Origin: CAJQLB01 sp905479065
GTDB taxonomy: Bacteria > Bacteroidota > Bacteroidia > Flavobacteriales > Flavobacteriaceae
Length of the DNA: 64,000 nucleotides
Assembly: GCA_943846735.1 (NCBI GenBank)
Contig: OX044364.1
Span: 620,001-684,000 of the forward strand
Direction of reading: 5' to 3'
Numbering within the stretch: position 1 is the stretch's first letter; the number at the start of each line of letters is the position of its first letter. The notes beneath the pieces are model-generated. The model saw nothing but the letters and a program-made list of their open reading frames with translations, made no database searches and was not told the origin of the DNA. A program made the translations under genes and the position numbers. Shown here piece by piece: positions 19,210-28,423 of this stretch.

Positions 19210-19945
19210 AGCTTCCCATGATCTTAAATATAAAGGTCCTAAATCTGTTACTTCTTCACCATTTTGTTCAACAATTAAATTTGTTTCACTGTAAGTTGTA
19301 TAACCAAATTCATCTTCTCCAGTAGCTGTAAACGTGTGGTCCAAACTAACAAGAGCTCCCTCAAATTCAAAAGAACAGTTAAAGGTAATAGTATCTCCAG
19401 AACATGCGTCTGTCGCTGTCGGTTCGCTCCATACTAAGTCTTCTGGACATTCTACTGTATAGTCATCATCAACACCTTCAATAACAGGTGCTGTAATGTC
19501 TTGAATTGTGATTGTTTGAGAAGCAGTACTAGAGTTTCCAGCACAATCTGTCGCTGTCCAGGTTCTTGTCACTGTTCCTAAACCACAGTCATCTAGATCT
19601 GCAACATCCTCATAAGGAAGTCCACAAGTGACACCGTTTATCTCACATAATTCACTATAAACAGTCCATTCTGAAGCATCACAAGACGCCTCATATGGAT
19701 TAGACTGATCACTATAATATAAGTAACCTACTTCATCATTATATACATCATAACCCCCCCCTTTCGATGGTACTAAGTATATAGGTCCTAAATCTATTAC
19801 GTATTCACCATTTTGTTCAACAATTAAATTTGTTTCACTGTAAGTTGTATAACCAAATTCATCTTCTCCAGTAGCTGTAAACGTGTGGTCCAAACTAACA
19901 AGAGCTCCCTCAAGTTCAAAAGAACAGTTAAAGGTAATTGCTCCT
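19057..19945 (-). repeat. In-frame tandem duplication, period about 546 bp, in HYR copy 3
   Basis: Two nearly identical copies of an HYR unit plus its inserted cassette. Landmarks ATTCTGAAGC at 19121 and 19668 are 547 bp apart; taking off the extra base at 19207-19209 gives 546 bp (182 codons). The proximal copy also has a run of seven C at about 19754-19760. The near identity points to recent duplication. Confidence 0.8.
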
Positions 19946-22900
19946 CCATATACGTCTCCATCACAAGTGTCTGTGGCTGTTGGCTCACTCCATACGAGCT
20001 CGTCTGGACAATCTACTGTATAATCATCTTCAACACCAGAAATCACCGGAGCTGTCTCATCAAATATTGTAACCGTTTGAGAATCTGTACTCATATTACC
20101 ATAGCAGTCATATGCCGTCCAAGTTCTTGTAATGGTTCCTAAACCGCAGTCATCAAGATTCTCTTCTGTACATACATAGACATAACCACCGTAGTAGCCT
20201 CCCTCAGTTCCCATTTCTGGGTAGTTATCTTCACAATAGTTACTCACATAGAAATCTTCAGTACAGTTATCTGAAAAAGTTGGTTCACTGAACTCAAATC
20301 CTTCTGGACACTCTACACTAAAGTCCTCTCCTACACCAGTAATCACTGGGTTAGTTGTATCCTCTATTGTAATTGTTTGACTCTCTACACTTGTATTTCC
20401 TGCACAGTCTGTCGCTGTCCATGTTCGTGTTACAGTTCCTAAACCACAGTAATCTAATTGCTGTGTTTCTTCCATCTCTAAAGATGGCTTGTCATCACAG
20501 GCATCTGATACTGTTGGCTCACTCCATACTAAGTCATCTGAACATTCTGATGTGTAATCATCTTCAACACCACTAATCACTGGATCTGTATTATCCTCGA
20601 TAGTGATTGTTTGTGATGCCATTGTTGAGTTCTCACAGTCATCTGTCGCTGTCCAAGTTCTTGTTATGTAACCTAAACCACATTCATCTAACTTTTCATC
20701 ATCCTCAAAGGTAACTGTTACCATAGATGAACAAGCATCTGTCGCTGTTGGCTCACTAAAGACAACATCCTCTGGACATTCTATCTTAGCATCTTCTCCA
20801 ACTCCTGCAAATACTGGTCCTGTTGTATCTATAACCGTTATTGTTTGGCTAGCTAAAACAAAGTTACCACAAGCATCTTCTGCGATAAATACTCTAACTA
20901 ATTGGTAAGCTCCCTCACAGTCGCCATCAATCTTCTCTTCTTTTACAAACTCTGCGGTTGCTCCTTCATCACAGTTATCAATAGCGCTTGCAACACCTAT
21001 TTCTGGTATCATATCACACTCTACTGTTACATCTGCTGGAACTGTAATCTCCGGCGCTGTTGTATCTTCAACTGTAATGACTTGTGTCTCAGTCGTTGCA
21101 TTACCACAGTTATCGGTAGCACTCCAATGTCTGGTTAACGTGTAACTGTTTGCACAGTCTCCATCTGCTCTTGTTTCTCCTAAGTACTTGATCATTACAT
21201 CACTATCACAGTTATCGGTCGCTTCTCCTGAAGCTACTTCTGGTACCTCATGACACTCTACGGTCACATCTGCTGGAACTGTTAATTCTGGCGCTGTTGT
21301 ATCTTGAACGGTAATTGTTTGACTCAAGGTCGTTGCATTACCACAGTTATCTGTCGCTGTCCATGTTCTTGTTAACGTATACGTGTCTTCACAGAAACCA
21401 TCGGTTCTCTCTTCTCCATCATACTTAACATCTGCATTCTCATCACAGTTATCCATAGCGCTTGCTTCTCCTATTGAAGGCACTGCATCACACTCTACGG
21501 TTACATCTGCTGGAATTGTTAATTCTGGTGCTGTTGTATCTTGAACTGTTAATACTTGACTCTTAACTGAAGAGTTACCACAGTTGTCGGTCGCTCTCCA
21601 AATTCTAATCAACGTATAACTGTTCTCACAATCACCTGGTGTTTTCTTCTGTCCTAAATATTGAATCGCAACATCCGTATCACAGTTATCTGTTGCTGTT
21701 GCTTCTCCTACTTCTGGAATCGCATCACACTCTACTGTCGCATCTGCTGGAATCATTAATTCTGGTGCTGTCTCATCAATAACTGTTACTGTTTGTACAT
21801 ATTCTAAATCATTACAGGTATCACTGTAAGTATACGTTACTGTAAATGAGCCACAGTTCTCTGTAAACGCTTCTGCTACACCAACTACACTTCCGCTGAT
21901 ATCACACGCGCCTGAACCGCCATTGCTATAACCTAATGATCCTGCCTCAAACGAAGCTAGGTCCTCACAATTTATTTCTATATCTTCTAATGAATCAAAA
22001 GAGGCTGAAGGTGCTGGAGTAACAGTAATGGTTTGTGTATGACTAACCTCATTACCACAAGCATCTGCTACTGTCCAGGTTCTAGTCATAGAACCACCCT
22101 CACAAGCTTCTCCTAAATTACTTGTATCATCAACGCCTAAACCTTTCTTTGATTTTGACGCCTGGCTTGAACAGTTATCTGTCCAGGCTAACATGTAGTT
22201 AGCTGGAATTAAATCAATACACGATACTTCGATATCTGCTGGTGCATCTACAAAAACTGGTGCTTCTGTATCACCTCCACTATAGTATAAGCTTATCGAA
22301 TCTGACTCATTCCCACAGTCATCTGTAATGGTATAAGTCACATAACCTTTCCATGCACAATCATCGCCTTTGAAAGTTAATTCTTTACTAACATTAACAT
22401 TACCACAGTTATCTGTGAATAATGCACCTATCTCTGTCTCACTTGGTCCTTCTGGCCTGCTGTCATAACATAGATTTAACCCTGTCTCACCTGTTGGAAC
22501 CACGGCTCCTTTTGATAACATTGGTGCTGTTGTATCTTCAACTGTGATTACTTGAGTCCCAAACGATGAATTACCACAGTTATCGGTCGCTTTCCAATGT
22601 CTGGTTAACGTGTAAGAATCTGCACATGCTCCATCTGCTCTTGTTTCTCCTAAATACTGAATCGTTACATCACTATCACAGTTATCGGTCGCTTCTCCTG
22701 TAGCAGCTTCTGGTACTGAATCACACTCAACAGTCACATCTGATGGGACTGTTAATTCTGGTGCTGTTGTATCTTGAACACTGATGGTTTGACTCAAAGT
22801 CGTTTCATTACCACAGTTATCAGTTGCTGTCCAGGTTCTTGTTAACGTATATGTGTCTTCACAAAATCCATCTGTTCTTACCTCTCCATCAAATTTAATG

Positions 22901-23397
22901 TCAACATCGTCATCACAGTTATCTGTAGCGCTTGCATCACCTACTTCTGGTACGGCATCACACTCAACAGTCATATCTGCTGGAATCGTTAACTCTGGTG
23001 CTGATAAATCACCACCTTCATAAGAAAGCTTTTCGATAGCAAGTTCTTCATCTCCACAGTAAAGCGTGTAATCATAAGTAATTGCCCAAGAGCAATCTGA
23101 ATCTGAAATAACAACTTCTGATTTCTCTACTTTGAGATCTCCATCACACTCCGCATCTGGGAATAGTGCCATGGCCTGCTCTGCTGTGAGTCCTAAAGGA
23201 CGCTCAGAAAAGCACACTTCATAAAAGGTACTTCGTTGTTGTGAAAACACAGAGACTGAACTAAACACAAAAAGTACTAAAACCAATAATGGCTTTACTA
23301 CTTGAAGCTTGTTCAAACCTAGGCTACAACACAATAAATTTGAAATAGAACTCCTGTTTGAAGCTCCATTACATTGGGTAAAATTGTTCATAAACAT
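19201..23397 (-). CDS. N-terminal 1398-residue segment of HYR-repeat protein copy 3
   Basis: ATG start at 23397, with an in-frame alternative at 23391. The signal segment is followed by a block of about 1030 residues that is collinear with copy 1. The short variable stretch at about 20165-20270 reads like copy 2 in its first half (CEDNYPEMGTEG) and like copy 1 in its second half (GGYYGGYVYV). Next is a cassette beginning ITFNCSFELEGALVSLDHTF with the SCDASEW pattern, then an HYR unit, and the start of a second copy of the cassette. The frame ends at 19201 because of the extra base nearby. Confidence 0.82.
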   Translation of the reverse strand: MFMNNFTQCNGASNRSSISNLLCCSLGLNKLQVVKPLLVLVLFVFSSVSVFSQQRSTFYEVCFSERPLGLTAEQAMALFPDAECDGDLKVEKSEVVISDSDCSWAITYDYTLYCGDEELAIEKLSYEGGDLSAPELTIPADMTVECDAVPEVGDASATDNCDDDVDIKFDGEVRTDGFCEDTYTLTRTWTATDNCGNETTLSQTISVQDTTAPELTVPSDVTVECDSVPEAATGEATDNCDSDVTIQYLGETRADGACADSYTLTRHWKATDNCGNSSFGTQVITVEDTTAPMLSKGAVVPTGETGLNLCYDSRPEGPSETEIGALFTDNCGNVNVSKELTFKGDDCAWKGYVTYTITDDCGNESDSISLYYSGGDTEAPVFVDAPADIEVSCIDLIPANYMLAWTDNCSSQASKSKKGLGVDDTSNLGEACEGGSMTRTWTVADACGNEVSHTQTITVTPAPSASFDSLEDIEINCEDLASFEAGSLGYSNGGSGACDISGSVVGVAEAFTENCGSFTVTYTYSDTCNDLEYVQTVTVIDETAPELMIPADATVECDAIPEVGEATATDNCDTDVAIQYLGQKKTPGDCENSYTLIRIWRATDNCGNSSVKSQVLTVQDTTAPELTIPADVTVECDAVPSIGEASAMDNCDENADVKYDGEERTDGFCEDTYTLTRTWTATDNCGNATTLSQTITVQDTTAPELTVPADVTVECHEVPEVASGEATDNCDSDVMIKYLGETRADGDCANSYTLTRHWSATDNCGNATTETQVITVEDTTAPEITVPADVTVECDMIPEIGVASAIDNCDEGATAEFVKEEKIDGDCEGAYQLVRVFIAEDACGNFVLASQTITVIDTTGPVFAGVGEDAKIECPEDVVFSEPTATDACSSMVTVTFEDDEKLDECGLGYITRTWTATDDCENSTMASQTITIEDNTDPVISGVEDDYTSECSDDLVWSEPTVSDACDDKPSLEMEETQQLDYCGLGTVTRTWTATDCAGNTSVESQTITIEDTTNPVITGVGEDFSVECPEGFEFSEPTFSDNCTEDFYVSNYCEDNYPEMGTEGGYYGGYVYVCTEENLDDCGLGTITRTWTAYDCYGNMSTDSQTVTIFDETAPVISGVEDDYTVDCPDELVWSEPTATDTCDGDVYGGAITFNCSFELEGALVSLDHTFTATGEDEFGYTTYSETNLIVEQNGEYVIDLGPIYLVPSKGGGYDVYNDEVGYLYYSDQSNPYEASCDASEWTVYSELCEINGVTCGLPYEDVADLDDCGLGTVTRTWTATDCAGNSSTASQTITIQDITAPVIEGVDDDYTVECPEDLVWSEPTATDACSGDTITFNCSFEFEGALVSLDHTFTATGEDEFGYTTYSETNLIVEQNGEEVTDLGPLYLRSWEAGL

Positions 23398-23633
23398 AAC
23401 ATTTGGATTAATTAAAATTCTTTATTAACACTTGATTTTAGCTTCTCAGCTTTACCACACACTTAAATACCTTTAAGCAATAGTAGATCGTAGGACTATC
23501 AATCATTACAAAAACCTTAGAAAAAATCTAACATCTCGGTAACGTTGATACAAATAAACACACCCATAAGGGTAATGCCTCAATAAAAATTTGTGCTAAA
23601 AATCAATAATCTGTTTTGCTAATAAACAATTAT
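23398..23633 (-). promoter_or_regulatory. Conserved leader and promoter-side element of HYR copy 3
   Basis: Shares most of its length with 15145-15380, and its two best-kept islands with 6397-6682. The distal block at 23595-23633 reads ATAATTGTTTATTAGCAAAA on the minus strand and is the best guess for the promoter. A TTG at a suitable place can be seen, but no clean TAnnTTTG, so a different sigma factor is possible. Confidence 0.5.
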
Positions 23634-23803
23634 TTTGGAAGCTCAAGTCTCTGTTTTTCATATGAATAAATCCATAATTATTAAGACTTGAACCATGTAA
23701 GTAAAGAAATATCTTAACTTGTCTAACAAAAGTATTGCAATAAAAAAGTATGTACAAGTAGCTTTGACGAATTTATAAGTATTTAAACGAAAAATATATA
23801 CTA
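23634..23803. other. Spacer between hutH and the HYR tandem
   Basis: AT-rich sequence between the hutH stop and the conserved leader of HYR copy 3. No gene or clear hairpin is seen. Confidence 0.5.
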
Positions 23804-25318
23804 TTAACCATCACATCTGAAATCTTCAGCTCGCAATGTTTTAATAAAATTGATCGATTTTACAATATCATCATGTAAAAATTTATCCTCTTCAATAAAT
23901 GGAATTTCGACTCTGAAAGACTTCAATACACTATTTATAAAATTTGAAGATTTTAGGGGTGACCTTAGAGATAGGGCTTGTGATGCATTCAATAATTCTA
24001 TAGCTAAAATAGTTTTGATATTGTTTATAATTTGATATGCTTGTGTCGCTGCATTAGCTCCCATACTTACATGATCTTCTTGTCCGTTAGAGGAGACAAT
24101 AGAATCAATACTAGCGGGTGTTGCTAATTGCTTATTTAGACTAACAATACTAGCTGCTGTATATTGTGGTATCATTAATCCTGAATTTAAACCAGGATTA
24201 TTTACCAAAAAGTTTGGTAAACCTCTTGATCCAGAAACTAACTGAAAGGTTCGGCGTTCAGAAATATTTCCCAACTCCGCCATGGCTATTTTTAAATAGT
24301 CCAATGCCAAGGCCAAAGGCTGCCCATGAAAATTACCTCCGGATATAATTTTATCTTCTTTTGTGAAAATATTAGGATTATCAGTCACAGAATTGATTTC
24401 AGTGATGAAAGTTTTGGTTACAAATGTTAGTGTGTCGTTTGTAGCTCCATGAACTTGCGGTATACAACGAAAAGAATATGGATCTTGAACATGTCGTTTC
24501 TTTTGGCTACTTAATTCACTGCCTTTTAAAAATGTCTTTATTCTTTTGGCAGTCATGACTTGACCATCGTGAGGTCTCACTGAGTGAACAAGCGCATCGA
24601 ATGGTTCTAAATGTCCATCAAAAGCATCAAGAGACATTGCTCCTATAATATCTGCCACATAAGATAAATGATAGCTTTCTAACAATAAATGAATGCCATA
24701 GGCACTCATGAATTGTGTTCCATTTAATAACGCTAATCCTTCTTTAGATTTTAACGTAATAGGGTTCCAGTTAAATATTTGGCACACTTTTTCAGCCTTC
24801 ATGATCTCATCCTTATAGGTGACCTCTCCGAATCCTATTAATGGCAAGGATAAATGTGCCAATGGCGCGAGGTCTCCTGAGGCGCCTAATGAACCCTGCG
24901 TGTAAACAACAGGCAATACATCATTGTTATACAAGTCAATAAGACGTTTTACGGTCTCTAATTGAACACCGCTATAACCAAAACTCAAAGACTTGATTTT
25001 TAGCAACAACATTAACTTAACAATTGATTTTGGAACTTTATCTCCTGTGCCACAAGCATGAGACAACATCAAGTTTTCTTGAAGTTTACTCAGGTTGTTG
25101 TCTGTTATTTTTACGTTATGCAAGGATCCAAACCCTGTATTAATACCATATATAGGACGATCATTAGTTTTCATTTTATGATCTAAATAAGTCCTACACT
25201 CTGAAATTTTTTGACACGTCTCTAATGACAAATCAATTTTTCTTGAAGATTGCAGTAACTCATCTATAGTCTCTAGATCTAAAGATTGTTGTGCATCAAT
25301 ATAAAACGTTGTTCTCAT
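23804..25318 (-). CDS. hutH: Histidine ammonia-lyase (aromatic amino acid lyase family)
   Basis: Removes ammonia from L-histidine to give urocanate, the first step of histidine breakdown in the cytoplasm. The 504 residues match the family length. The Ala-Ser-Gly triad that forms the MIO cofactor is at 146-148 (GSLGASGDLAPLAH). Other family blocks are YGINTGFG (57-64), QDPYSFRCIPQVHGA, NFHGQP and SSNGQEDHVSMG. QDPYS and QEDHVS favour histidine over phenylalanine or tyrosine as substrate. The ATG at 25318 is well placed. No other hut gene is nearby, so the remaining pathway must be elsewhere or the enzyme works alone. A related tyrosine- or phenylalanine-type lyase cannot be fully excluded. Confidence 0.92.
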   Translation of the reverse strand: MRTTFYIDAQQSLDLETIDELLQSSRKIDLSLETCQKISECRTYLDHKMKTNDRPIYGINTGFGSLHNVKITDNNLSKLQENLMLSHACGTGDKVPKSIVKLMLLLKIKSLSFGYSGVQLETVKRLIDLYNNDVLPVVYTQGSLGASGDLAPLAHLSLPLIGFGEVTYKDEIMKAEKVCQIFNWNPITLKSKEGLALLNGTQFMSAYGIHLLLESYHLSYVADIIGAMSLDAFDGHLEPFDALVHSVRPHDGQVMTAKRIKTFLKGSELSSQKKRHVQDPYSFRCIPQVHGATNDTLTFVTKTFITEINSVTDNPNIFTKEDKIISGGNFHGQPLALALDYLKIAMAELGNISERRTFQLVSGSRGLPNFLVNNPGLNSGLMIPQYTAASIVSLNKQLATPASIDSIVSSNGQEDHVSMGANAATQAYQIINNIKTILAIELLNASQALSLRSPLKSSNFINSVLKSFRVEIPFIEEDKFLHDDIVKSINFIKTLRAEDFRCDG

Positions 25319-25963
25319 ATATTATGTAATGTGTTCAAAATTCAACAAACAAAAATTGAAATCCAAAGATTACAGGTAGATAATTTTTATTACTAGTTCA
25401 ACATTGCACCTCTATTCTGTATTCCTTAACGTGTAAAATATCATTTTTAAACAATACATAAAACAGACTGTTTTGAGCAATTTATTTGTTGTTTTATAAA
25501 TCACACTAAACAAATAAATTAGATAATAAACGACATTTAAGTAAAAACATATCCTGTTAAAGCCCTAGTTCTTGGTTAAACATGACAACGCTGTTCTTTA
25601 TTTTGTAAAGTGTCTAGATACCAGATTACCAACGTTGTGCCTTAAAGATTTATCAGTTCATTACAACTAATTACCCTTACATGTAAGATGATTTCATGCA
25701 TACACATAATCTTCTTCGAATATTTTTAGCACTAAAAAAGGATCGTATTTAAAAGGAGATATTTCGCTACCTGCATGACTTTTGTTGCTTCTTAAAATTA
25801 ATTAAAAAAAAATAGCAATTACAGAGGCTTTTTTGTTTTCTTTGAAGATTCACACAAGTTTGTGTTTTTTAAAGTGACATTTAATCAAAATAGGGTATTA
25901 AATCGACATGTTTTCATAGACGTAAATCAAAAATGATTGTCGATTTCAAAATATAATAGAATA
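25319..25963. other. Divergent intergenic region between hutH and thrA
   Basis: About 645 bp without a supported gene. It must hold the promoters of hutH (left) and of the thr operon (right), but no perfect TAnnTTTG box stands out. Towards thrA there are two weak hairpins followed by T-runs: AGC/GCT flanked by A- and T-runs at about 25803-25833, and ACACA-AGTT-TGTGT then TTTTT at 25852-25870. They could be an attenuator for threonine control. The short frame at 25582-25608 (MTTLFFIL) has only two Thr codons and is not convincing as a leader peptide. Confidence 0.4.
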
Positions 25964-28417
25964 ATGAAGGTATTAAAATTTGGAGGTACCTCCGTCGGTT
26001 CGGTTGCGAACATCAATAAAGTTATTTCAATTTTAAAATCAGTTTCAAAAACAGAGGATTGTATTGTTGTCGTCTCTGCTATAGGTGGTATCACTGATAA
26101 GTTAATTGATGCGGCTGATAAAGCTGTTGAAAAAAATGAGCTTTATCTCGAAACATACGCGCACATTGAGTCACAACATTTTCATTTAATTGATACCCTT
26201 ATTGATGATAAATCTGCTCAAAAAAGAACACAAAATACTGTCGCATCAAAGTTGAAGAGTTTAAAGCAACTTTTAGATGGTCTTTATCTCATCAATGAAT
26301 TATCACCAAAAACAACTGATAAATTATTGAGTTTTGGAGAATTAATGTCTTCGTTAATCATTTCTGAGGCAATGGCGTCAAGAGGATTAAAGGCTGTTTT
26401 AAAAAATTCTCAAGAATTAATTGTTACTAACAATGACTACAATAAAGCAACGGTTTTATTTGACATCACAAACGATAACATTAGGTTTTATTTTAAAAGT
26501 AGTAATCACAAAATCACTATTCTACCTGGGTTCGTATCAAAATCAAAAGATAATGAGTTGACCACTCTTGGCCGCGGAGGCTCTGATTACACAGCTGCCA
26601 TAATCGCAGCGGCTCTGAACGTTGATGAACTTCAAGTATGGACGGATGTGAGCGGTATGTTCACAACGAATCCAAAATTAGTAAAGCAAGCCATACCCAT
26701 AAAAAGTATATCATTTCAAGAAGCTGTAGAGCTTTCACATTTTGGGGCTAAAGTCCTTTATCCTCCGACTGTGCAACCGGTTCTTGATAAAAATATTCCG
26801 ATCGTCATCAAAAATACGCTTGCTCCAAAAGACACTGGAACTTACATTTCGGAAGGACCTGCCAATGGTTCTAATGTAGCGGTAAAAGGAATTAGTAATA
26901 TCGATGATGTCGCATTACTGACTCTGCAAGGAAACGGCATGGTGGGTATACCCGGGTTTTCAAAGCGATTGTTTGAAACACTATCACAGGAAAAGATTAA
27001 TGTCATTTTAATCACGCAAGCGTCATCAGAACATTCTATCTGTATTGGCGTTGCAGAAAAAGATGCATCAAACGCTAAAACGTCTATTGATTGTGCCTTC
27101 GAAAATGAAATTTCACTCCATAAAATAGATCCCTTAATCGTTGAAAAAGATTTAGCTATCATCGCTGTAGTTGGGGATAACATGAAAAATCATCAAGGCA
27201 TCAGTGGTAAAATGTTTAGTACTCTTGGAAAAAATAATGTGAATATTAGAGCCATTGCTCAAGGAGCATCAGAGCGGAACATCTCTGCTGTTATCGCTAA
27301 AAAAGATGTAAAAAAAGCACTGAACACACTCCATGAACGATTCTTTGAAAAACGGCATAAACAACTCAACCTATTTATTACTGGGGTTGGTAATGTTGGT
27401 GAAAAATTGATTGATCAAATTAGGCAGCAACATCAGTATCTAAAAGAAAATTTAAAGATAGAATTGCGTGTTGTTGGTTTATCCAATTCACGAAAAATGG
27501 TTTTTAATCAAAACGGTGTTGATTTAGACAATTGGATTCACGAATTTAATTTTGCAGGAAAATCAAATATTAACGAGTTTTACCAAACTGCTGTCACAAT
27601 GAATCTACGTAATAGTATTTTTGTCGATGTCACGGCTAATGTAGATGTAGCCAATAGTTACAATCGGTATTTAAGAAAAAATATAGCTGTGGTGGCTTGT
27701 AATAAAATTGCTTGCTCGGGAAGTTATAAAAACTACCTAGAGTTACAACATTTGTCCTTAAAATATAATGCGCCGTTTTTATACGAGACTAACGTTGGTG
27801 CTGGGTTACCTATCATAAACACTTTGAATAACTTAGTAGCTTCTGGGGATAAAGTCATTAGTATTATGGCTATTTTATCAGGCAGTTTAAATTTTATTTT
27901 TAATAATTTCAGTGATAAGAAAAATTTTCATGACACTGTTAAACAAGCCCAATTTGAAGGTTATACAGAACCGGATCCTCGCATTGATTTATCGGGTATT
28001 GATGTTGCCAGAAAGTTATTAATATTATCTCGCGAAAATGGACTTCCGATGGAAATTGAAGCTATTGAAAACACCTCTTTTTTAACTGAAGCAAATGGTA
28101 AGGCAAACACCGTAGATGATTTTTATGAGTCTTTAATTAAAGATGAGCCTTATTTTCAAAAACTCTATGCCTCTGCTAAGGCCAAACATTGTCGATTAAA
28201 ATATGTTGCAGAATTCAAAAATGGCAAGGCTAAAGTTGGTTTAAAAGAGATTCCTGAAGGACATCCTTTTTATAATCTAAAAGGGAAAGATAATATCGTC
28301 ATGTTTTACACTGAGCGTTATCCCGAACAACCTTTAATTATCAAGGGTGCAGGAGCTGGTGCCGACGTCACAGCGTCAGGATTGTTCGCAGATATTATCA
28401 AGGTAGCTAAGAACTAG
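25964..28417 (+). CDS. thrA: Bifunctional aspartokinase / homoserine dehydrogenase I
   Basis: Catalyses the first and third steps from aspartate to threonine and methionine: phosphorylation of aspartate, and NAD(P)H reduction of aspartate semialdehyde to homoserine. The kinase N-terminus shows KFGGTSVGS at the start and GRGGSDYTAA further on. A central region has two ACT-type segments (VALLTLQGNGMVGIPG and LAIIAVVGDNMKN) that normally bind threonine for feedback inhibition. The C-terminal dehydrogenase begins FITGVGNVGEKL (nucleotide-binding glycine motif) and contains NKIACSGS and YETNVGAGLPII. I set the start at ATG 25964 because homologues begin MKVLKFGGTS; an in-frame TTG at 25937 is unlikely. 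It gives 817 residues, the usual length. First gene of thrABC. Confidence 0.95.
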   Translation: MKVLKFGGTSVGSVANINKVISILKSVSKTEDCIVVVSAIGGITDKLIDAADKAVEKNELYLETYAHIESQHFHLIDTLIDDKSAQKRTQNTVASKLKSLKQLLDGLYLINELSPKTTDKLLSFGELMSSLIISEAMASRGLKAVLKNSQELIVTNNDYNKATVLFDITNDNIRFYFKSSNHKITILPGFVSKSKDNELTTLGRGGSDYTAAIIAAALNVDELQVWTDVSGMFTTNPKLVKQAIPIKSISFQEAVELSHFGAKVLYPPTVQPVLDKNIPIVIKNTLAPKDTGTYISEGPANGSNVAVKGISNIDDVALLTLQGNGMVGIPGFSKRLFETLSQEKINVILITQASSEHSICIGVAEKDASNAKTSIDCAFENEISLHKIDPLIVEKDLAIIAVVGDNMKNHQGISGKMFSTLGKNNVNIRAIAQGASERNISAVIAKKDVKKALNTLHERFFEKRHKQLNLFITGVGNVGEKLIDQIRQQHQYLKENLKIELRVVGLSNSRKMVFNQNGVDLDNWIHEFNFAGKSNINEFYQTAVTMNLRNSIFVDVTANVDVANSYNRYLRKNIAVVACNKIACSGSYKNYLELQHLSLKYNAPFLYETNVGAGLPIINTLNNLVASGDKVISIMAILSGSLNFIFNNFSDKKNFHDTVKQAQFEGYTEPDPRIDLSGIDVARKLLILSRENGLPMEIEAIENTSFLTEANGKANTVDDFYESLIKDEPYFQKLYASAKAKHCRLKYVAEFKNGKAKVGLKEIPEGHPFYNLKGKDNIVMFYTERYPEQPLIIKGAGAGADVTASGLFADIIKVAKN

Positions 28418-28423
28418 TTAACT

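Larger units (their letters stand above)
15885..23397 (-). pseudogene. Giant HYR-repeat T9SS cargo protein, copy 3, with one frameshift
   Basis: First gene of the tandem in transcription order. It is 7513 bp and would encode about 2503 residues if one extra base in the CCC run at 19207-19209 is removed. A nearly identical second copy of the same module 546 bp away keeps the frame, which locates the break precisely. Layout: signal peptide, N-terminal domain, HYR units, cassettes at about 19610-19945, 19057-19400, 18270-18830 and 16310-16790, and a T9SS type A sorting domain. The predicted product is a secreted or surface-attached multidomain protein. Its single-base defect resembles those of the other copies and may be a sequence error. 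Confidence 0.82.

Noticed and set aside
1..23400. CRISPR array or other noncoding repeat
   Set aside because: Repeats are long, in frame and coding, with variable spacing of hundreds of bases. No short identical repeats with unique spacers were seen.
1..23400. Diversity-generating retroelement acting on the HYR genes
   Set aside because: No reverse transcriptase gene in the window, and the variable stretches differ by blocks and length rather than by scattered adenine-site substitutions.
1..23400. Invertase-driven phase switching of the HYR genes
   Set aside because: All three genes face the same way, and no site-specific recombinase or inverted recombination sites were found in the window.
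25582..25608. Leader peptide MTTLFFIL for thr attenuation
   Set aside because: Only two threonine codons, far from thrA, and no paired terminator close behind.
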